Source: Ctenosaura bakeri
Taxonomy: Eukaryota; Chordata; Lepidosauria; Squamata; Iguanidae
DNA length: 64,000 bases
Direction of reading: 5' to 3'
NCBI GenBank assembly: GCA_948474755.1
Contig: CAOLHI010000021.1
Span: forward strand, 806,001-870,000
This document shows positions 52,661 through 63,844 of the stretch, in pieces. Each line of letters starts with the position of its first letter. The first letter of the stretch is position 1. The position numbers and the translations under genes were made by a program. The notes under the pieces were generated by a model, which saw only the letters and a list, made by a program, of their open reading frames with translations, did no database searches and had not been told where the DNA came from.

Positions 52661-53589
52661 CTAAATGGCCATATGGGCACAATCCAGGTCTGGGAAGCTG
52701 ATGTTAGCAGGGAGAGGCAGAAATGCATTGAAATCTATCAAAGCTCCACCATGCAATATTGGACCTTAGTGCAGATGTATAGGGCTTTAATAAATTTCTA
52801 CAATTACATCTACTGACCTTGACAATTCCAGTTACATAACAGCAACTAAACCCATCAAATACTACATGTTTTAGAAGTTTTTAGTGATATAGTGTGTAAT
52901 TTTCATTCATCTTACCATTACTCTATACAAAAGAGGGCAACAAATGGGGATTTTTTTTGATGCTGCAAAGAATATGAACTAGGGATGGGTAAGGTACAAA
53001 ACTGGAGATTTTTCAGTTGCTACTAAGTATCATTAGTTTTGGGGATGTTTGGAACTAATTTCAACTAACCCAGAGGCAGGATTATGATGTGCGATATGTC
53101 AACTGAGGGCTACGTTTACTTCACCAAGCCAGAGAAACGCAGTTATATCTCATGGCTGAGGTGAAGGAAATGTTTCTTCTCGCTGTAGAACACAAAAAGA
53201 GAAGGCTAGTTCCATTGCATGGTTTTCCCCCAAATTGTTCAGGTTAGCTGAAGGTGAGAGAACAAATCTTCCTATCCGAGAAGGAATAATGTCTACTCCA
53301 TTTCTTCAAAGCTTCAGCAGAGGTATTACCAACTATGTTACTTGCTGCCCCCCACCTAATCTCCAGCTGGAGATGACAAAGACTTTAGGAATGACTTGCA
53401 TGCATGTCACCAATTAAATATGGCTGTGATCCCAGCTGGGACTGGACCTAGACTGGGCATCTCTAGGCTAATTGTTTGACACCAAGGCTTCATATAAATT
53501 AGAACTTTATTGGTGATGAATGGATGTACCTTGTGTTTACAGCAGAGAAAACCCACTTCTCCCCAGTAGGGTAGCCAGACCCCCCAGAC
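52661..53589. other. No gene or recognised repeat
   Basis: AT-rich. The 60-codon plus frame at 53235 has no recognisable domain. Confidence 0.4.
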
Positions 53590-53592
53590 TAT

Positions 53593-54002
53593 GGCCATTT
53601 TTGCACCTTACCATTTTCTGTCATTGTCCCATCACAGTCCCGGCAGTGCCACTGCTGGGAAGGGAGCACAATCCAAACACTCCTCTCCGCACTTGGCCAG
53701 CTGCCTGCAGAAGGGTAGCATAAGCAACACGTGCCTTCCTTCCACAGTGCACCCAGCCACTTCCTGTGGTGCACTGAGGAAGGAAGTGCGTAGATTGTGC
53801 TTCCTCTCTTTCTGCATGACCACCAGTGATGGGAGCATCACAAGATCAGGAGACATTACTGGATTTTATCCAGTAATGGAATATCCCATGATTGCAATGT
53901 TTGGGGACATGTGGGCAGTGGGACTGTGATGACGTTGTGCAACTCACAGACCAACAGCAATGTGTCTCCATCCTGGGACAATGACGTTGTGAGGAAATGG
54001 TC
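53593..54002. mobile_element. MITE-3 copy
   Basis: 410 bp, ends GGCCATTTTTGCACC and GTGAGGAAATGGTC, flanked by TAT on both sides. It is the reverse of the 17006 copy: CCACTGCTGGGAAGGGAGCA, CTTCCTTCCACAGTGCACC, ATTACTGGATTTTATCCAGT AATGG, CCATCCTGGGACAATGACGT. Confidence 0.88.
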
Positions 54003-54317
54003 TATGAGGGAACAGCCTAGAAGTACTCAGGTCCAGAAATGGGTATGCACAGTTTCCACACTGACACCAGCCCACAGTTGTGGTTAAAAGCAGATGTTTC
54101 TTGTACCAAAAAGCCTAACAAGGAGTAACTTATACACAGATATGAGCCCCGAGTTCCAGAAACCTGAAGAATAGAGAAAACAAAAACAAAGTGAAATTAC
54201 TCCTACACACTTCACCCATCTAGGGTGAAATGATCTCATAGGAAAACAGATCCTTATCCAATCATTATAGTTGCTGAAATGGTCTTCCAAGGTAAACAGT
54301 AAGATCTACTTCTCCAA
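54003..54317. other. No gene or recognised repeat
   Basis: Short AT-rich stretch between MITEs. Confidence 0.4.
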
Positions 54318-54463
54318 GACCATTTCCGCACTAGGCTGTTAGAGTGCTATTATTCCACTTTCAACATTCTATGGAATCCTCGAGTTTGCAGTTTAGGTCC
54401 CAGGATTCCATAGGATGTTGAAAGTAGAATAATAGCATTGTAACAGTCTAGAAAGAAATGGCC
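54318..54463. mobile_element. MITE-1 copy (short)
   Basis: 146 bp, GACCATTTCCGCACTAGGCT and AGTCTAGAAAGAAATGGCC, flanked by CAA on both sides. It has lost the middle of the center. Confidence 0.85.
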
Positions 54464-54469
54464 CAAGTT

Positions 54470-55350
54470 TAAAATAAGGGTATTCTGCGAGAAAGATATT
54501 GACAAGCCAGAATGCAACCAGAGAAGGGTGACCAAGAAGATTAAAGATCTGGAAACCAACTCAGCTTAGGGAGCTGGGTATATGTAGCTTGGAGAGGTCA
54601 AGACTGAGAGGTGACACGATAGCCATCTTTAAATATCTGAAGGGATGTCACATAGTAGATGGAGAAAGCTTGTTTTCTGCTGCTCTGGAAGACTACAAGC
54701 CTTTTCGCATCATTGCGCGAGCCACTCACAGCAGCCCTTCTGCCTCCTGCAGCTGTTCGCCGGTCGCGCGAGCATCGCGCGAATGCCCCGCCCCTTCCTT
54801 CCGCAGCACAGTCTGGGAGCTGTACGTTGCACTGAGGGAGGAAGTGCGACCGGCCCAGCTCTTTCGACTCACTGCACGCAGATAAGTGCACGAGGGCCCC
54901 AGGAGCATTCCGCGACCGTGCAGTATTTTTGGCTTAGAGCCTAAAATAAGAAAATGCACGCGTGTCCCGCTTTAGGCTTGTGACCATCACGTGAATGGGA
55001 GTGTGTCGTACGGACTGATGTTCCCATTCATGCAATGCTCAAGGGGCCCTCGCGCTACAGAAACTGCGCGCAAAAACATGAATCAATGGATTCAATTTAC
55101 AAGAAAGGAGATTCCACCTAAATATTAGGAAGAACCTTTTTACTATAAGAGGTTTTTTGTTTTTTTTTTGTTTTTAACAATAATGAGGTGGAATAGATAC
55201 CTTGGAACATTGTGGACTCTCCATCTTTGGAAATCTTTAAACAGAAGTTGGATGGTCATCTTTCATGAGGGCTTTAGTTGCATACTCCTGCATGGCAGCA
55301 GGTTGAAACAAATGGCCCTTGTGGTTCGTTCACATTCTAAGATTCTATGA
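54470..55350 (+). mobile_element. CR1 LINE fragment split by MITE-2
   Basis: Plus-strand CR1: 54490-54697 covers the ORF2 stretch with S-R-L-R-G-D-T-I-A-I-F-K-Y-L-K-G-C-H and E-S-L-F-S-A-A-L-E. It is interrupted by a MITE-2 at 54698-55075 and resumes as AATCAATGGATTCAATTTAC, ending at 55350 with CTAAGATTCTATGATTCTG. Frame broken in places. Confidence 0.82.
54698..55075. mobile_element. MITE-2 copy inside CR1
   Basis: About 378 bp. Left end AGCCTTTTCGCATC; right end GCGCGCAAAA, having apparently lost the terminal GGCC. ACA lies on both sides. CpG-rich interior with CATCGCGCGAATGCCCCGCC, GATAAGTGCACGAGGGC, TTTTGGCTTAGAGCCTAAAA and a GTGAATGGGAGTGTGTCG dyad. Confidence 0.75.
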
Positions 55351-56305
55351 TTCTGTCTCCTTCCATGCCAATGTGAGGCTATATAATTGTGTAACAGGGC
55401 TGGGTTGTTTTGTTTTGTTTTTTGTTTTTAAGGTCCTGCTTACTTTATTTAAGCTCTTAACACTGTAATGAATGTGTAGAAGATCGTAGCATATTATAAA
55501 CATAGATGCATGCTAGATCCTGGCATGGAGCCAACCTGATTATATATAAAGATAAGAGTTGAAAGCATGAGGGAAATGGAAGCAAATACTGGCCTAATGC
55601 CAACAAAAACACCTCCACACTTGAACTGAAGAAGAGAAAACTGCCAGGAGATTTGTGAGTGAAGATAAACTTTAGTAAGTGCATTGGCAGCTAGGATTGT
55701 AATGATTCCTACTGACAAGATCTCGGTTTTGATTGGATGAGATGAAGGAGGTGTTGGGAGTGGCAACCTTTGCATGCCTAATTAAATGGCTAGTTTGTTT
55801 GCATGTCTATTGTAAGCATAGAGAGATAGCCTAGAGAGAACTTCCTGTTTGTTGGTTAACATCTCGTCCTCCAGCACGTACACATTTCTTTGTTTTTAAA
55901 AGGTTCTCTTGCCATTTACTCTTCCCTTTTGTCTTCGCTTTTTGACCTGAAAGCATGATCTGAGATTTCCCAACAAGGATTATTGTCAGCAAGCATATGA
56001 GTGCTTAATTTTCTTCCTACCTTATTCAAGAATTGAACCTGTATAGACTATGTACAAGATTTTATGAGTAAACTCTTTTATATTCTAACCAAACTGTTTT
56101 TGTGTTTATTTTGAGCTAGATTAAGTGTGTTTGGGGTGGAGTTACAGAAGTGGGACTGGTGATCTGTTCAACTTCCGTTTTTGTGCAATTACTAAAATAC
56201 TCTGCTGATTGAGAGTCTCATTACCAAGGTCTCTCAATATTCATTTTTTTTTTCAATTTCCCCATCAGGAGGGAGGAGTGAAATCTTTTAGCTGATTGGC
56301 TAAAC
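55351..56305. other. No gene or recognised repeat
   Basis: AT-rich, with T-runs near 55405-55430 and 56247. No exon signal. Confidence 0.4.
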
Positions 56306-56308
56306 AAA

Positions 56309-56509
56309 GGCCATTTCCGCACTACACCGTTAAACTGCTATTATTCCGCTTTCAACATCCTATGGAATCCTGGAGTTTGCAGTTTGGGAGGGACATTTAG
56401 AATTCTCAGCCAGAAAGCCCTTTGGCCTCCATAAATGACAATCCCCAGAATTCCACAGGATGTTGAAAGTGGAATAATACCGTTATAACAGTGTAGTGTG
56501 GAAATGGAC
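56309..56509. mobile_element. MITE-1 copy
   Basis: 201-bp palindrome, GGCCATTTCCGCACTACACC and AGTGTAGTGTGGAAATGGAC, flanked by AAA on both sides. Confidence 0.88.
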
Positions 56510-57757
56510 AAAAGCTGGAGAGGAGTTGGGTTGTTTTTTTTTTAAATGCCTTTTGAGCAGCAAAGCACCAGATTTTGCTCTTGGCAAACTGGTCCACTTT
56601 GGCTCCTGCCACCAAGCAATTGCTGATAATCTGGACTTCTATGTATAGTAAGATATTTTGTTCTTGATGAATCTTGGTATCTATTACCTAACAGAATGCT
56701 GATGTAGAAATAAGGTTAAACAGACATGGTAGGAGAGGAAGAATAATGCTTTGTTATATAATTCTAATACAGGTGTAAGTTTGTTATAAGAATGTATCTA
56801 GACTGATTCAGTGTCTATGTAAGCTGTGCTGCTGAGGAGAGTATATTTATCTGTGCTATCTGTGTTACTATTAAATATTAGTATAAAACAGCAACTTGTT
56901 CCCCTGTTAGTTTCCTGATATGGCATGACTTAAGAATACTTAAAGGAAATACAGATGTTGATCTGATTCAATAGGACTGGGTTTTGCAACCTGGGGAGCC
57001 TAGACGACCAGCATAGCAACTCCCAGAAAATCTCAAGAGATTCAGACTGACAGGGATAAGGTAAAGAGCCCTCAATCTCCTATAAAATGTAAGTCCAGAG
57101 GAACCATGCCTGTGTCAATAATGTCTGCCACCCGATTATGTGCTCCAGAACTATTCCTTCTGAAGGAAGATGCCATGCTGACAATATTCTGCGACTCGTA
57201 CGTTCTTTTCCCTTACAGTCAAAGCAGCGGTAGTTTTCAAAGTTAGATTTTTCTACGTTAGGAGCGTGAAGTTGGCTCATGCTTTGATGCTAGATTTTTA
57301 GCTCAGCAGAAAAGGAAGCCTTGCAGCATGCCACAGTTCTGACTGTATGCCATCTCCTTTTCTTAGAACCATCCCTGCTGGCACTAGTACTTCTGCCACT
57401 GAGACACAGAATTCAGGGTGTTTTCTGCTACTCCTATGCAATAAAAAGTGTCTCACAAAGGTAATCTGTGTATCCAAGCAAGAACTCAATAAGTTAGTGT
57501 CCTTGCTCATTGATTCCTCTCAGTTCACGTCTCCCAATTACACTCTGATCAACAACCTCTTCCCTGGGTGTTTGCCTTCAAAGCCTCTGTAATCAGCAGA
57601 TCATGCTTTGGCACACAGTCGAGATGTTCTAGCTATAGATAGCTCTAGGGGTCATTATCCTTGACTCTTCTAGTTCAATATGCTAGAGTTTTTCAGAAGC
57701 AAACAGAAACCATCAAGACTGAGAACAGACTCTAGCTTCTTTTTCACATGACATACT
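56510..57757. other. No gene or recognised repeat
   Basis: Mostly AT-rich; no repeat core. Frames of 60-80 codons near 57080-57592 have no domain. Confidence 0.4.
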
Positions 57758-58830
57758 CATAGATTTTGTTTGTTTGTTTATTACATTTGTATGCCACCTT
57801 TCTCCTGGCATGGGTGTTACCCCAAAACATAGGTGCCACAAGGTCACCTCACAATGCCAATTACCTCCTTGCAAAAGTGGGGAATGAATTAGCTCAAAAT
57901 CAGGAAGCTAACAAGTGAGGGGAAACTTAGCAAGACCTTTCTACCAATGTTTATGGGCTCACGCAGAAAAAGAACCAGCCAGAGATTCAAAAGTAAACTA
58001 AAAATGTGTTTTATTGAGCGTGGAATTCACTCATACGTGCACACAAAATGCAGATAGTCAAACATTCACACAAGAGCTAACTGAAAGATACAGGGAGGAA
58101 AAATTATGGATAGAGAGGCTGAGGGTTTGGGGTTATAATTACCAGTCCAGAAGAGTAGTGAAGAAGTTGAAATGTCACTTAGACTTGTATCTAAGGGAAG
58201 GCCAGATCAGGGTTCAGGGCAACATAGTGGGGTCCAGCATTTCATCTGACTGCATCTGATTTCTCAAAACCAAGAGTTTATATATTCTATTTCCCTCCCT
58301 GAAGGGGTGTGAGTTAATCACTCTCCCAGCCTGGTGGACAATGGGAGTTGCAACACAGACAAAGGGCTATCAACCCACTACGGTTTGCAGTGTTTGGGTG
58401 ATAAAGAAATAATGTGTGCTGCAAGAGCTGTCTATCGTGGGTGCTATGAGGAAAGAACTAGGAGGCCAGGTGCACAGGGGAGGGCTATCTGTCAATCAGT
58501 GTCCTGGTGGGATTCTCACAATTGTGTTCTTTGGGAAACTTTAGCTTCTACTTTAAGCTTATTGTCCACAGGAACAGCAATCATCTGCCTGAGAAATGAC
58601 TTAGTCTTACCTGGAGGGTGTTTACCCTCGGACAGCTCGACCTCTCAGTCACCTTTCAGGTTTGATTTTGATATCAGAGCCAATTAAAGCGTATTGCCAA
58701 TTAAACATAATGCCAATTAGATATGGTGCCCATCCAAACCATACCATTACTGGTAGACATACATGGGTCCTGACATGGGACCAAAGGCAGCTCACAAACA
58801 ATCACACAAAATGTTGAGTATGATCTATTT
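57758..58830 (-). mobile_element. Retroelement tail split by LTR-A
   Basis: 57762-57814 (TTTGTTTGTTTATTACATTT, GTATGCCACCTTTCTCCTGG CATGGG) and 58776-58800 (TGGGACCAAAGGCAGCTCAC) are the two sides of one retroelement 3' end of the kind at 8455. The LTR lies between them. Confidence 0.65.
57815..58775 (-). mobile_element. Solo LTR-A, minus strand, full length
   Basis: 961 bp. On the plus strand it runs TGTTACCCC to GGGTCCTGACA; on the minus strand it starts TGTCAGGACCC and ends GGGGTAACA. TGGG flanks both sides (57811-57814 and 58776-58779), a perfect 4-bp duplication. AATAAA on the minus strand is near 58010 and a TATA-like ATATATAAACTC near 58276. It is the most complete group-A copy. No internal genes. 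Confidence 0.87.
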
Positions 58831-59317
58831 CAGATTTAGGTATCTTATGCACACTTTTGGCAATGTGGAGGGGAAATCTGAGAAATACACATTTTTTTCT
58901 CTTGTACATATTTTTTTAAAAAAAAGAGAGAGAGAGAGTTGTAACCTTTGGAAAAGGAAGATTTTGAGTTCAAAATGCATTCCAGTTCATAACTAAATTT
59001 AAGAAGTGCCCTTAAAAAAAGAAAGTTTGCATCAATATGTGACCTAAATGAATTTTTCACCCATTTGTCATGCATCACAAGTAGGGATGGAAATGTTCAT
59101 AAATGTTGTTCTTACAGGGAAAAAATTGAACAACTTTACTCTTTTTCTTCTAGCTGTGAAATAGTAATTTAAAAACCGGATTCATTCTTGTGGAAAAATG
59201 CATCTTTTGTGCATATTTTTTTTCCTGCACTACTCGCTACTTCAATAATAGTTCCTTACCGATGGGAAGGAGAGGGAGAAAATAATTCATAGGAGGTAGA
59301 TGCAGCCAGTTTGGGCT
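58831..59317. repeat. AT-rich, hAT-like repeat remnant
   Basis: Contains TAGGGATGGAAATGTTC at 59082, the inverse of the TTTCCATCCCTA ends of the repeat at 20980. The partner end is not found. Homopolymer runs at 58912 and 59215. Confidence 0.4.
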
Positions 59318-59565
59318 TGTGTCCTTGCTATGTGACTTCAAGTCATTTCTGACCTGTGGCAGTCCTAAGGCAAACCTATCATAGAATTTAGTTAGCCAGA
59401 TTTGTTCAGAAGGGATTTGCATTTGCCTTCCTGAGAGGCTGAGAGAGTCTAACTTGCCCAAGATCACTCAGTGGATTTCCATGGCTGAGCAGGGATTCAA
59501 ACCCTGGTCTCCAGAGTAATAGTAAAATGTTCAAACCATCACACCACACTGACTCTCATTGATGT
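59318..59565 (-). mobile_element. tRNA-headed SINE copy, nearly complete
   Basis: Minus strand, all landmarks present: GTGACTTCAAGTCATTTCTG, GAATTTAGTTAGCCAGATTT, TTGCCTTCCTGAGAGGCTGA, CACTCAGTGGATTTCCATGG, head ATTCAAACCCTGGTCTCCAG and CATCACACCACACTGACTCT. Confidence 0.9.
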
Positions 59566-59639
59566 CATATGTTTGTGCAACTTCCCTTACATATGGGTTG
59601 TTGTTGTTGTTGTTTGGCTCTTCAGTTTATGGTTAGCTA

Positions 59640-60065
59640 AGTGGAATTCTGCAGGTAAAGGCATTTAACATGGACCTAGATCTTTTTGTTAGTTCCAACT
59701 AAAGTAGACCTGTTGAATCAATTGGATTTATCTATGTCTTGATTCACCATGCATCGGTTGAGTCAAATGGTCTCTATTCAAGACTAATCAGCAGAAGTCC
59801 AGTCAAGAAGTTGTATATTCTTGGATAGTACGTAACTATTCATCAGCTACTTCAATGCACTACTTTATTCACTGGGAATGTGGAAACAACCGTTATGCTT
59901 TCACCATTGCTCAATGGGACAATAATCCAGCACTGGCAAATGCACTACCAGTTATATGATCTTGGTATTCAGCAGAAGAATAGTTTAGCCCAGCCACTAA
60001 GTAACTGCATGGGTATAGATCTACACCTTGGAAGCACAATGGAAGATCTCAGCCATATTTTTGTT
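59640..60065. repeat. Repeat R1-long, copy 2
   Basis: Same order as 34411-34800: TAAAGTAGACCTGTTGAATC, TTCTTGGATAGTACGTAAC, TGCACTACTTTATTCACTGG GAATG, CATTGCTCAATGGGACAATA, AGATCTACACCTTGG, GATCTCAGCCA. About 70-75 percent identical by eye. Confidence 0.65.
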
Positions 60066-60139
60066 TCCTCATTTTTTCTCTCCTGTATAAGGATCTTCTT
60101 TTTGGGGCAGGTGGGGGGGGGTCTTTCATGTGAACAAAA

Positions 60140-60357
60140 ATAGCAATAGCAATAGCATTTACTTCTATACCGCTTATCAACTGAGTGTTATCTAAGCGGT
60201 TTACAATGTATTTTAGCTAATTGCCCCCAACAAGCTGGGTACTCATTTTACCGACCTGCGGAAGGATGGAAGGCTGAGTCAACCTTGGAGCCGGGCAGGA
60301 TCGAACTCACAACCTTGTGGTTGCAGTACTAGCATTTAACCACTGCGCCACCCTTGG
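60140..60357 (-). mobile_element. Sauria-type SINE
   Basis: Minus strand. The tRNA-like head is at 60270-60357 (plus: GGATCGAACTCACAACCTTG, CATTTAACCACTGCGCCACC). The body has TTGACTCAGCCTTCCATC, TACCCAGCTTGTTGGGGGCA and TGTAAACCGCTTA; the tail is a short TTGCTA repeat (plus: AATAGCAATAGCAA). This order is diagnostic of the Sauria SINE. Confidence 0.92.
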
Positions 60358-61000
60358 TTTCGCTTAGAATACAATATTAGAATAAAATATTTTTGCACAA
60401 AATGCAGCATCTTGCACAAAACACATTTTTAATATAATACGTACTTTTTGCACAGTGTTTTATCATTTTACTTTTTGTTATTGTTCCTGCTAATGAAGAA
60501 AGGCTTTGCTTTCTTCTCTTCTTGCTCAGGGGCAAGAGAAATCTGGCAGTTGTTAATAACTTTATCAACCATATGTCTCAATGTATAGGGAAACTCCTTC
60601 TTATCATGGAGAAGAAAACTGGAGAATATTCTTTACTTTCCTTCTGTGAAGGTGGAGGGTCAGCCCTTTATGTTAGTTAATTATCCACACAGCCCTGATT
60701 AAATTTGTTGTTGCATCGGGACAGGGGCATACGCCTTCATAAATTTAATTCACATACACAACAATCAATAATTCTGCTATTTTTCCTGGCTGCTTTGAAA
60801 ATGTCCTCAAAAACTGTCAAGTTTTTCAGGACTATTTATAGCCCAGGGGTGGGGGAAAAAACATCATTTTCTGCACAGAAGAAGATATTCCTGTGCACAA
60901 AATCCCATTTTCTGGAAGAAAGAAGAGGAGAGGAGAGGAAAAGAAAAGAAGGAAAAAACCCATGAGTTTATTTTGTACAGTAAACTCCTGAATGGTGTCG
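60358..61000. repeat. TGCACAAAATGC-rich repeat
   Basis: 60360-60470 and 60770-60960 contain TTGCACAAAATGCAGC, TTTCTGCACAGAAGAAG and GTGCACAAAATCCC words. GA-rich end at 60918-60955. Ends not defined. Confidence 0.45.
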
Positions 61001-62100
61001 ATCTTTGTCACTTTTCTTTAGGGGTTGGCTGACACTCAGCAAATACTCCCTTCCTCCACTGATTGCTTTGAGGGGCATATCAGAGACTACCGTGCTGTCA
61101 TCTTGCTCTCCTGCTGTTTCTTGCCAAACCAGCTGCTGTGCTTATGAGTGACAAGAAGAATACTGGAAGCTGCACATTTGACCAATCACTTGGCAACAGG
61201 GAGATGATGAAGATTCAGCAGATTGAGAAGTGGATTGCTGAGGCTCTAGCAGAGGAAAAGGAAGAAATAAAGCATGGAAGATGACATGGATTAGACCAGA
61301 TTTGGAAGACTGTTCCAGAAGGAGACAAGGGCAGAAGAATAAGGCAGAACCAGCAACTTAATCCGGGAGACAAAGGTTTCCTTGGGAAACTGGGGAAGAG
61401 GTGGAAGGAAAGCTCTCTGGTAGGCTGATCCCAAAATTTGGCTTCTAATCTCATGAGTCTGAGTTGGCCAACTCTTTCACCTACCAGACCAGTCCTAGAG
61501 AGACAGGGAAAACTCTTCTCTGTACTAGCAGGGGCCTACTTGCAATCCTATAAAGACTCTGCTGTCCAATAAGGAAAGAAGTTGGTCTTACCAACGCTCG
61601 GGAACAGAGACCAATGTCTGCCTACCCCAGCTATAGTGAGTGATTCTGGACAGGCCCATCCTTCTCCACAAGCTTGATCACAGAGAGGCTTGAGACCAGG
61701 GAAGAATTTGACCCTGACTTGACTTATTCTCCTCCCAGTAGCTAATCATGCTACCACATAAAGACTAGTAGTTACACCATGGGAGGCTTTTGAAGGTCTC
61801 CTCTCTAGCCTGACCCTGGGAATGAATAAAGATTGAAAAGCAGGACTTTGAAGCTGTGTAGAAGTTTGGGATCAACAAACATTGGTGGGATGGAATTCCT
61901 GGTTCTGTCTCCTTGGTAAATCATGGGGACTGAAGGTTATGATGTCCCACTCCCCATAGAGGTGCTGGAAGGTGGCACGATTGCATATTTTTCAAATATT
62001 CTTTTCTTATTCTGGGGGTGGTAAGAGGATATAACAAAAACTGTCCTCTTGCTTTTTTTCTATGATTTCCCCTGCCCCCCCCTACATCAAACCAGATTTA
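61001..62100. other. No gene; possible diverged LTR at about 61480-61990
   Basis: Has TATAAAGAC near 61550, AATAAAG near 61824 and CAACAAACATTGGTGGGATG at 61876, which resembles LTR-A U5 (CATAAACATTGGTGGAAG). No clear termini. Upstream 61000-61480 holds nothing recognised. Confidence 0.3.
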
Positions 62101-62410
62101 TTCATTGCTCATTGAGCAGGCGGTTTGTTGATCATCTGATTAAATATGTCTGCTACTCAATATGTCCCTGTTTTAATTTTCCTGGTTATTTAAGACTGCA
62201 ATATTTGAAATGCAGCAACTTTTTAAGTACAGCTTCAGTCTATTGATTGTTCTTAAATCACCCGAATGACAGCTGCTGGCAAGTGATGAGGTATTAATGA
62301 CTTATTCATGAAGTACCTCCTGCGCTTTTCAGAACCTAAACGATGTGGAGATGGTTCATCTCATACTTGTTCAATCCTGCTTCTTTACAAAATAAAACCC
62401 AGTAGCATCT
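62101..62410. other. Repeat-poor stretch; candidate conserved block
   Basis: Complex AT-rich sequence (GGTTATTTAAGACTGCAATA, AATGACAGCTGCTGGCAAGT, CTTATTCATGAAGTACCTCC) with no transposon motif. Conservation untested. Confidence 0.4.
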
Positions 62411-62414
62411 TATC

Positions 62415-62598
62415 TTGAGAGCCAACATGAAGTAATGGTTTGCATGTTGGATCATGATCCCTGAGGCCAGGGTTCAATTCCCCACTTGGCCATGGAAAAT
62501 GACTGGGTGACTTTGGGTGTATCACACACTCTCAGCCCCAGAAAGCCCAATGATAGGTCTGCCTTAGGGTCACCGTAAGTTGGAAATAACTTGAATTC

Positions 62599-62631
<33 letters not shown>

Positions 62632-62632
62632 T
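62415..62632 (+). mobile_element. tRNA-headed SINE copy with (AAC)n tail
   Basis: Plus strand: head GAGAGCCAACATGAAGTAAT and AGGGTTCAATTCCCC, body CCATGGAAAATGACTGGGTG, GCCTTAGGGTCACCGTAAGT, GGAAATAACTTGAATTC, then about eleven CAA/AAC units. The middle of the body (about 40 bases) is deleted. Confidence 0.88.
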
Positions 62633-62786
62633 GCTTTTTTCTGTATTTGTTTTAACCATTGTAAGTTCCCTTGGGTCCCAGAATAGGAAAAAACTGGAAT
62701 ATAAATAAATCCTATTGGAAACTTTGTAAGACTTTATAAGTGGACTTAACATCTGCAGGAATTTGAATCATGCAGGTATGTAATGC

Positions 62787-62858
62787 TGTTTGCCTTAGGG
62801 TTGCCATAAGTTGGAAACTACTTGAAGTCAAACAACAACAACAACAACAACAACAACC
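62787..62858 (+). mobile_element. SINE 3' end with (AAC)n tail
   Basis: TTGCCTTAGGGTTGCCATAA, GTTGGAAACTACTTGAAGTC, then about nine CAA units. 5' truncated copy of the same SINE. Confidence 0.85.
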
Positions 62859-62859
62859 T

Positions 62860-63600
62860 CTCATCTCAAAGACACAATTGCCACCTCCCATTGCCCCTTT
62901 TAATGTGATTTAGTTGCTTATCTGCAGTATTACCCAAACTTTTAATGCTTGCCTAATATTTGTGACTGTGGCTATAAATTTTTGCTGGATTTTTTTTTTC
63001 CTGAATTAAAACAAGAAGTGCATCTGGGAGTTATAGTCAAGAGGAACTTCTACAAACTTTGTAATAATTCCTGTATCCTAGTATTTCTTTCTTTACCCAT
63101 GAGATATGAAGAGATATAAAATATAAAGGGTACTTCCATCTTTATCTTTGGGATATGAAACAGTACACTTTCTCTGCAGTCCCTATATATATTATGTAGC
63201 ACACACACACACGTAACACACACCTACACACACAGACACACACACACATATATATATACGCACCAATTCTTTCTCACAAAGAGCCTAGGATATCTAATAA
63301 TTTAAATTATGTACAATACAACACAGAGATACCATTTGTTGGTTTTGCATATATTTAGTCATAAATCTGTTTAACCCTACTGTCTGCAAAAACACTTTGA
63401 AACACATAACATTTGTATTTATTTATAGGCTGTAAGTTTTGCCATCAAAACTTGCAGATTTTGTGCTGATTTTCCTCTAAAGTATGCATACCACGGTGAG
63501 GTAAAACATTCTGTCTTGAACTGAGTCAAAACCATTGAAGTTTTGAAAACTTCTCTTTCTCTTTCTATCTCTAGTTGAATGTGATGGCATAAAGTCACCT
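62860..63600. other. No gene; (CA)n/(TA)n tract
   Basis: 63198-63258 is an interrupted ACAC..TATA microsatellite. Elsewhere AT-rich, no element recognised. Confidence 0.5.
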
Positions 63601-63601
63601 T

Positions 63602-63788
63602 GTTATTGTTGTTGTTGCATGCATTCAGGTCATTTCCGAGTCATGATGACCCTAAAGTAAACCTATCAAAGGGTTTTCTGGGGCTGAGAGTGTATGATGC
63701 ATACTAGGTCACCCTGTGGGTTTTGATGGCCGAGCGGGGAATTGAACCCTGTTCTCTAGGGCATAGTCCAACACTCAAATCCCTATAT
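63602..63788 (-). mobile_element. tRNA-headed SINE copy
   Basis: Minus strand: TTGTTATTGTTGTTGTTG tail, CATTCAGGTCATTTCCGAGT, CTATCAAAGGGTTTTCTGGG, GGTCACCCTGTGGGTTTTGA, head ATTGAACCCTGTTCTCTAGG and CCAACACTCAAATCCC. About 30 bases of the middle are deleted. Confidence 0.87.
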
Positions 63789-63789
63789 T

Positions 63790-63844
<55 letters not shown>

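Noticed and set aside
60270..60357. A tRNA gene on the minus strand
   Set aside because: It is the tRNA-like head of a Sauria-type SINE; the body and tail follow directly.
62600..62860. CRISPR-like spaced repeats
   Set aside because: The repeats are simple CAA tails of SINEs without regular spacers, and the genome is vertebrate.
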